NCBI GenBank assembly: GCA_003131705.1
Contig: PKUY01000358.1
Location: 15,104-21,986, forward strand
Direction of reading: 5' to 3'
Length of the DNA: 6,883 nt
From: Acidobacteriota bacterium
Lineage (GTDB): Bacteria; Acidobacteriota; Terriglobia; Acidiferrales; UBA7541
Shown: piece by piece, positions 5,215 through 6,883 of the stretch
How the letters are laid out: each line of letters begins with the position of its first letter
How positions within the stretch are numbered: the first letter of the stretch is position 1
The notes under the pieces: generated by a model
Database searches by the model: none
What the model was told of the DNA's origin: nothing
The model's input: only the letters and a program-made list of their open reading frames with translations
Made by a program: the position numbers and the translations under genes

Positions 5215-6459
5215 TTACTGCGGTTTAGCCGTTTCCGGAGAGGATTTCTGCGCGAGGTGCCGCTTCAAGGTTTTCAACTGCGTTTCCAACTCGCCGACTT
5301 TGTCGGCTTCGTAATCGGCTGGCAGCGCTTTTTGCCATTCGGCCAGCGCGCGCTCGAAAATCGCCGCCGCACGCTCATTCTGTTCCAACTTCAAATAAAC
5401 ATCCCCGAGATGCGTGAGGATCGTCGGGTCGTTCCCTTCCCGGTCGATCGCCTTCCGCAGATATTCCTCGGCCTCGGTGAATTTGTTCTGCCTGTAATAG
5501 GCCCAGCCGAGACTATCGAGATACGCGCCATTGGTGGGATCTTGCTTCAGCGCGCGCTGGATTAGCGCAGAGGCCTCGTCAACGCGCACCCCGCGGTCGG
5601 CCAGCATGTATCCGTAATAGTTCAGCACGGCCGCATTGTTGGGATTGGCGTCTAGCACTTTACGGAACTGCTGCTCCGCCTGATCGAACTTTTTCTGCCG
5701 CTCGTAAATCGAGCCAAGCATGAACCACGCAGTTTCCCTGCCGGAATTCTCGCGAGCCATTTGCTCGGCCTTCTGGGCCGACTGCTCTGCATCAGCATAC
5801 TTCCGGCCGCGCTCTTCCACCTGCGCGATATCGATATAGATTTCCTGATCGGCGTCGCTTCCCTGGAGCAAACCGTTCAGCAGTTGCGTCGCGGTGGCTG
5901 TGTCCGATTTTTCGCCATACAGCATCGCCAGCGTAACGGTCAGGTCCGGTGCTTTGGGAGTTTCCGCGAGCGCCTTCTTCGTTTCCCCGATCGCGCGGTC
6001 GATGTCATGGCTCTGCCGGTACGTGTCGATCGTCAGCATCTGCGCGCGCTTCCTGGAATCCGGACTGAGTTCCGCCATTGCGCCGTACGTTTCTAGCGCT
6101 GCGGAATAATTTTGTTGCCCGCGATAGGCCCGGCCAAGCTGTTCGTAGAGGATCGCAAGCGCATTGGGATTCGGCGCTCCGCCGGGCTGGGCCTTGGTTC
6201 CGGCGATCGCGTCCGAAAGCACTTTGACGGCATCGTCGTAGTGGCCTTCGTCCTCATACAGCAGCGCTTCGTTGAACAGGATCTCCACACTTTCGGGTGC
6301 GAGTTGTTTTGCTCGCTGCAGGCTCGACTCCGCGTCGTCATACTGCCCGAGCCGCCGGTAGAGTTGCGCCGTGCGCAGATAATCTTCCGAACTGCCTGGC
6401 TCCAGCTCCGTGAGCTTTTTGTATTGCCCAAGCGCGTCCGCGTATTTGTCCTGCGCCAT
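5215..6459 (-). CDS. TPR-repeat protein, C-terminal part downstream of an in-frame stop
   Basis: This reading frame encodes about 11 consecutive 34-residue TPR units. Good examples are RETAWFMLGSIYERQKKFDQ and the LGWAYYRQNKFTEAEEYLRKAI unit near the C-terminus. A segment reading LNYYGYMLADRGVRVDEA is a recognisable signature of large bacterial TPR proteins. The protein ends in a short polar tail (SSPETAKPQ). TPR arrays are protein-binding scaffolds; the partner is unknown. The ATG at 6459 is only the first possible start after the nonsense codon at 6556-6558. It has no ribosome binding site and falls inside a TPR unit, and the frame is open and homologous upstream of it. I therefore read this as the 3' part of one gene that continues to the right edge, not as an independent gene. 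ispE begins 9 bases downstream, so the two are probably co-transcribed. No membrane segment is seen here. Confidence 0.85.
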   Translation of the reverse strand: MAQDKYADALGQYKKLTELEPGSSEDYLRTAQLYRRLGQYDDAESSLQRAKQLAPESVEILFNEALLYEDEGHYDDAVKVLSDAIAGTKAQPGGAPNPNALAILYEQLGRAYRGQQNYSAALETYGAMAELSPDSRKRAQMLTIDTYRQSHDIDRAIGETKKALAETPKAPDLTVTLAMLYGEKSDTATATQLLNGLLQGSDADQEIYIDIAQVEERGRKYADAEQSAQKAEQMARENSGRETAWFMLGSIYERQKKFDQAEQQFRKVLDANPNNAAVLNYYGYMLADRGVRVDEASALIQRALKQDPTNGAYLDSLGWAYYRQNKFTEAEEYLRKAIDREGNDPTILTHLGDVYLKLEQNERAAAIFERALAEWQKALPADYEADKVGELETQLKTLKRHLAQKSSPETAKPQ

Positions 6460-6555
6460 CAGCGCGTCAGCAAGTCCGTGGCGATGATCCGCGTCGTCAG
6501 GATCGCCCAGAATGGCTTTGCGGTATGCAGCCTCTGCTTTGGGGTAATCCTTCTC

Positions 6556-6558
6556 TTA
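6556..6558 (-). other. In-frame ochre codon inside a TPR unit
   Basis: On the minus strand the codons read GAT GCT TAT TCG TAA GAG AAG GAT TAC. The TAA falls between TYR-SER and GLU-LYS of the helix A to helix B turn of a TPR. Consensus small and aromatic positions on either side stay in phase. It is not TGA, so selenocysteine is not in question. Confidence 0.9.
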
Positions 6559-6883
6559 CGAATAAGCATCGCCCAGCAGATCGTAAACATCCGGCGACGC
6601 CGAATCCTCGGACGCATGCGTCAGAAGATCGATGGCCTCTCGCGCGCGCCCGCCATCGATCAGGAGCTGGCTGAGCTGCTCGAGCGCCGGCCCGTTGTCA
6701 GGCTCTTGTTGCAGAACCTTTCGCAGAACTGTTTCCGCGTCCGAGTGCTTGTTTTGAAAGCGGTAGAGACGCGCGAGCCACAATTCCGAGTAGCTATCAT
6801 CCGGCTCGATTTTCAGAATTGCCTGGAATTCGTTGACCGCCTTCGTGAGATTTTCCTGCTGCCCTTCGCCCGCTTCACCCAGC
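6556..6883 (-). pseudogene. TPR-repeat protein, upstream part ending at a premature TAA and running off the right edge
   Basis: The frame is open from the right edge (LGEAGEGQQENLTKAV...) to the TAA at 6556-6558. It holds the end of one TPR, two full TPRs (SELWLARLYRFQNKHSDAE and GPALEQLSQLLIDGGRAREA) and the start of another (PDVYDLLGDAYS). It is in the same frame as the downstream part. The interrupted repeat keeps exactly 34 residues if the stop is counted as its 12th position, which rules out a frameshift or a gene boundary. A single C-to-T change from CAA (Gln) would explain it. The start, and any signal peptide, lie outside the window. Alternatives are a sequencing or assembly error, in which case 5215-6883 is one intact gene, or a real nonsense mutation. 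Confidence 0.8.

Noticed and set aside
6457..6459. ATG as the true start of an independent TPR gene
   Set aside because: It falls inside a TPR unit and has no ribosome binding site, and conserved TPR sequence continues upstream in the same frame.
6556..6558. Programmed stop-codon readthrough or recoding
   Set aside because: The codon is TAA followed by G, not a TGA or a known leaky context, and no downstream structure stands out. A substitution or sequencing error is simpler.

Overview
The window is a block of bacterial housekeeping genes. Every gene I can support lies on the minus strand, so transcription runs from the right edge to the left. In transcription order it reads: a tetratricopeptide-repeat (TPR) protein that enters from the right edge, ispE, prs, rplY (bL25/Ctc), pth, rpsF (bS6), rpsR (bS18) and rplI (bL9). 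A strong intrinsic terminator follows, then a 300-base spacer, then the start of dnaB running off the left edge. The base composition (GC-rich by eye), the order ispE-prs-rplY-pth-rpsF-rpsR-rplI-dnaB, the TPR gene next to ispE and the acidobacterial look of Prs and Pth suggest a soil-type Acidobacteriota. That placement is inferred from recalled family sequences, not from a search.

Right part (4288-6883): a TPR scaffold gene of about 15 repeats is interrupted by one in-frame TAA at 6556-6558. The reading frame and the 34-residue TPR phase continue unbroken on both sides, so this is a point nonsense change or a sequencing error. Its stop lies 9 bases before ispE (MEP-pathway isoprenoid kinase). 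IspE is followed 9 bases later by prs (PRPP synthase), which starts with TTG and whose ribosome binding site overlaps the ispE stop codon.

Middle part (957-3287): genes for translation. These are bL25, peptidyl-tRNA hydrolase, bS6 and bS18. bL25 and bS6 have charged or low-complexity C-terminal tails. bS18 has an unusual Gly/Ser/Pro-rich N-terminal extension of about 68 residues that nearly doubles the protein. No ssb lies between rpsF and rpsR, and no tRNA gene was seen.

Left part (1-956): a short perfect palindromic hairpin flanked by 6-base direct repeats separates rpsR from rplI. The rplI terminator at 359-392 ends the operon. The spacer upstream of dnaB holds a cluster of DnaA-box-like TGTG motifs, one of which fits the degenerate consensus exactly. 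Only the first 37 codons of dnaB are present, and the last ten or so do not look like DnaB.

The genes fit one growth-linked operon (nucleotide precursor supply, isoprenoid precursor synthesis, ribosome parts and peptidyl-tRNA recycling) whose promoter lies beyond the right edge. I see no mobile element, CRISPR array, defence system or clearly new multi-gene system. The points most worth checking are the TPR nonsense codon, the bS18 extension and the DnaA-box-like cluster.
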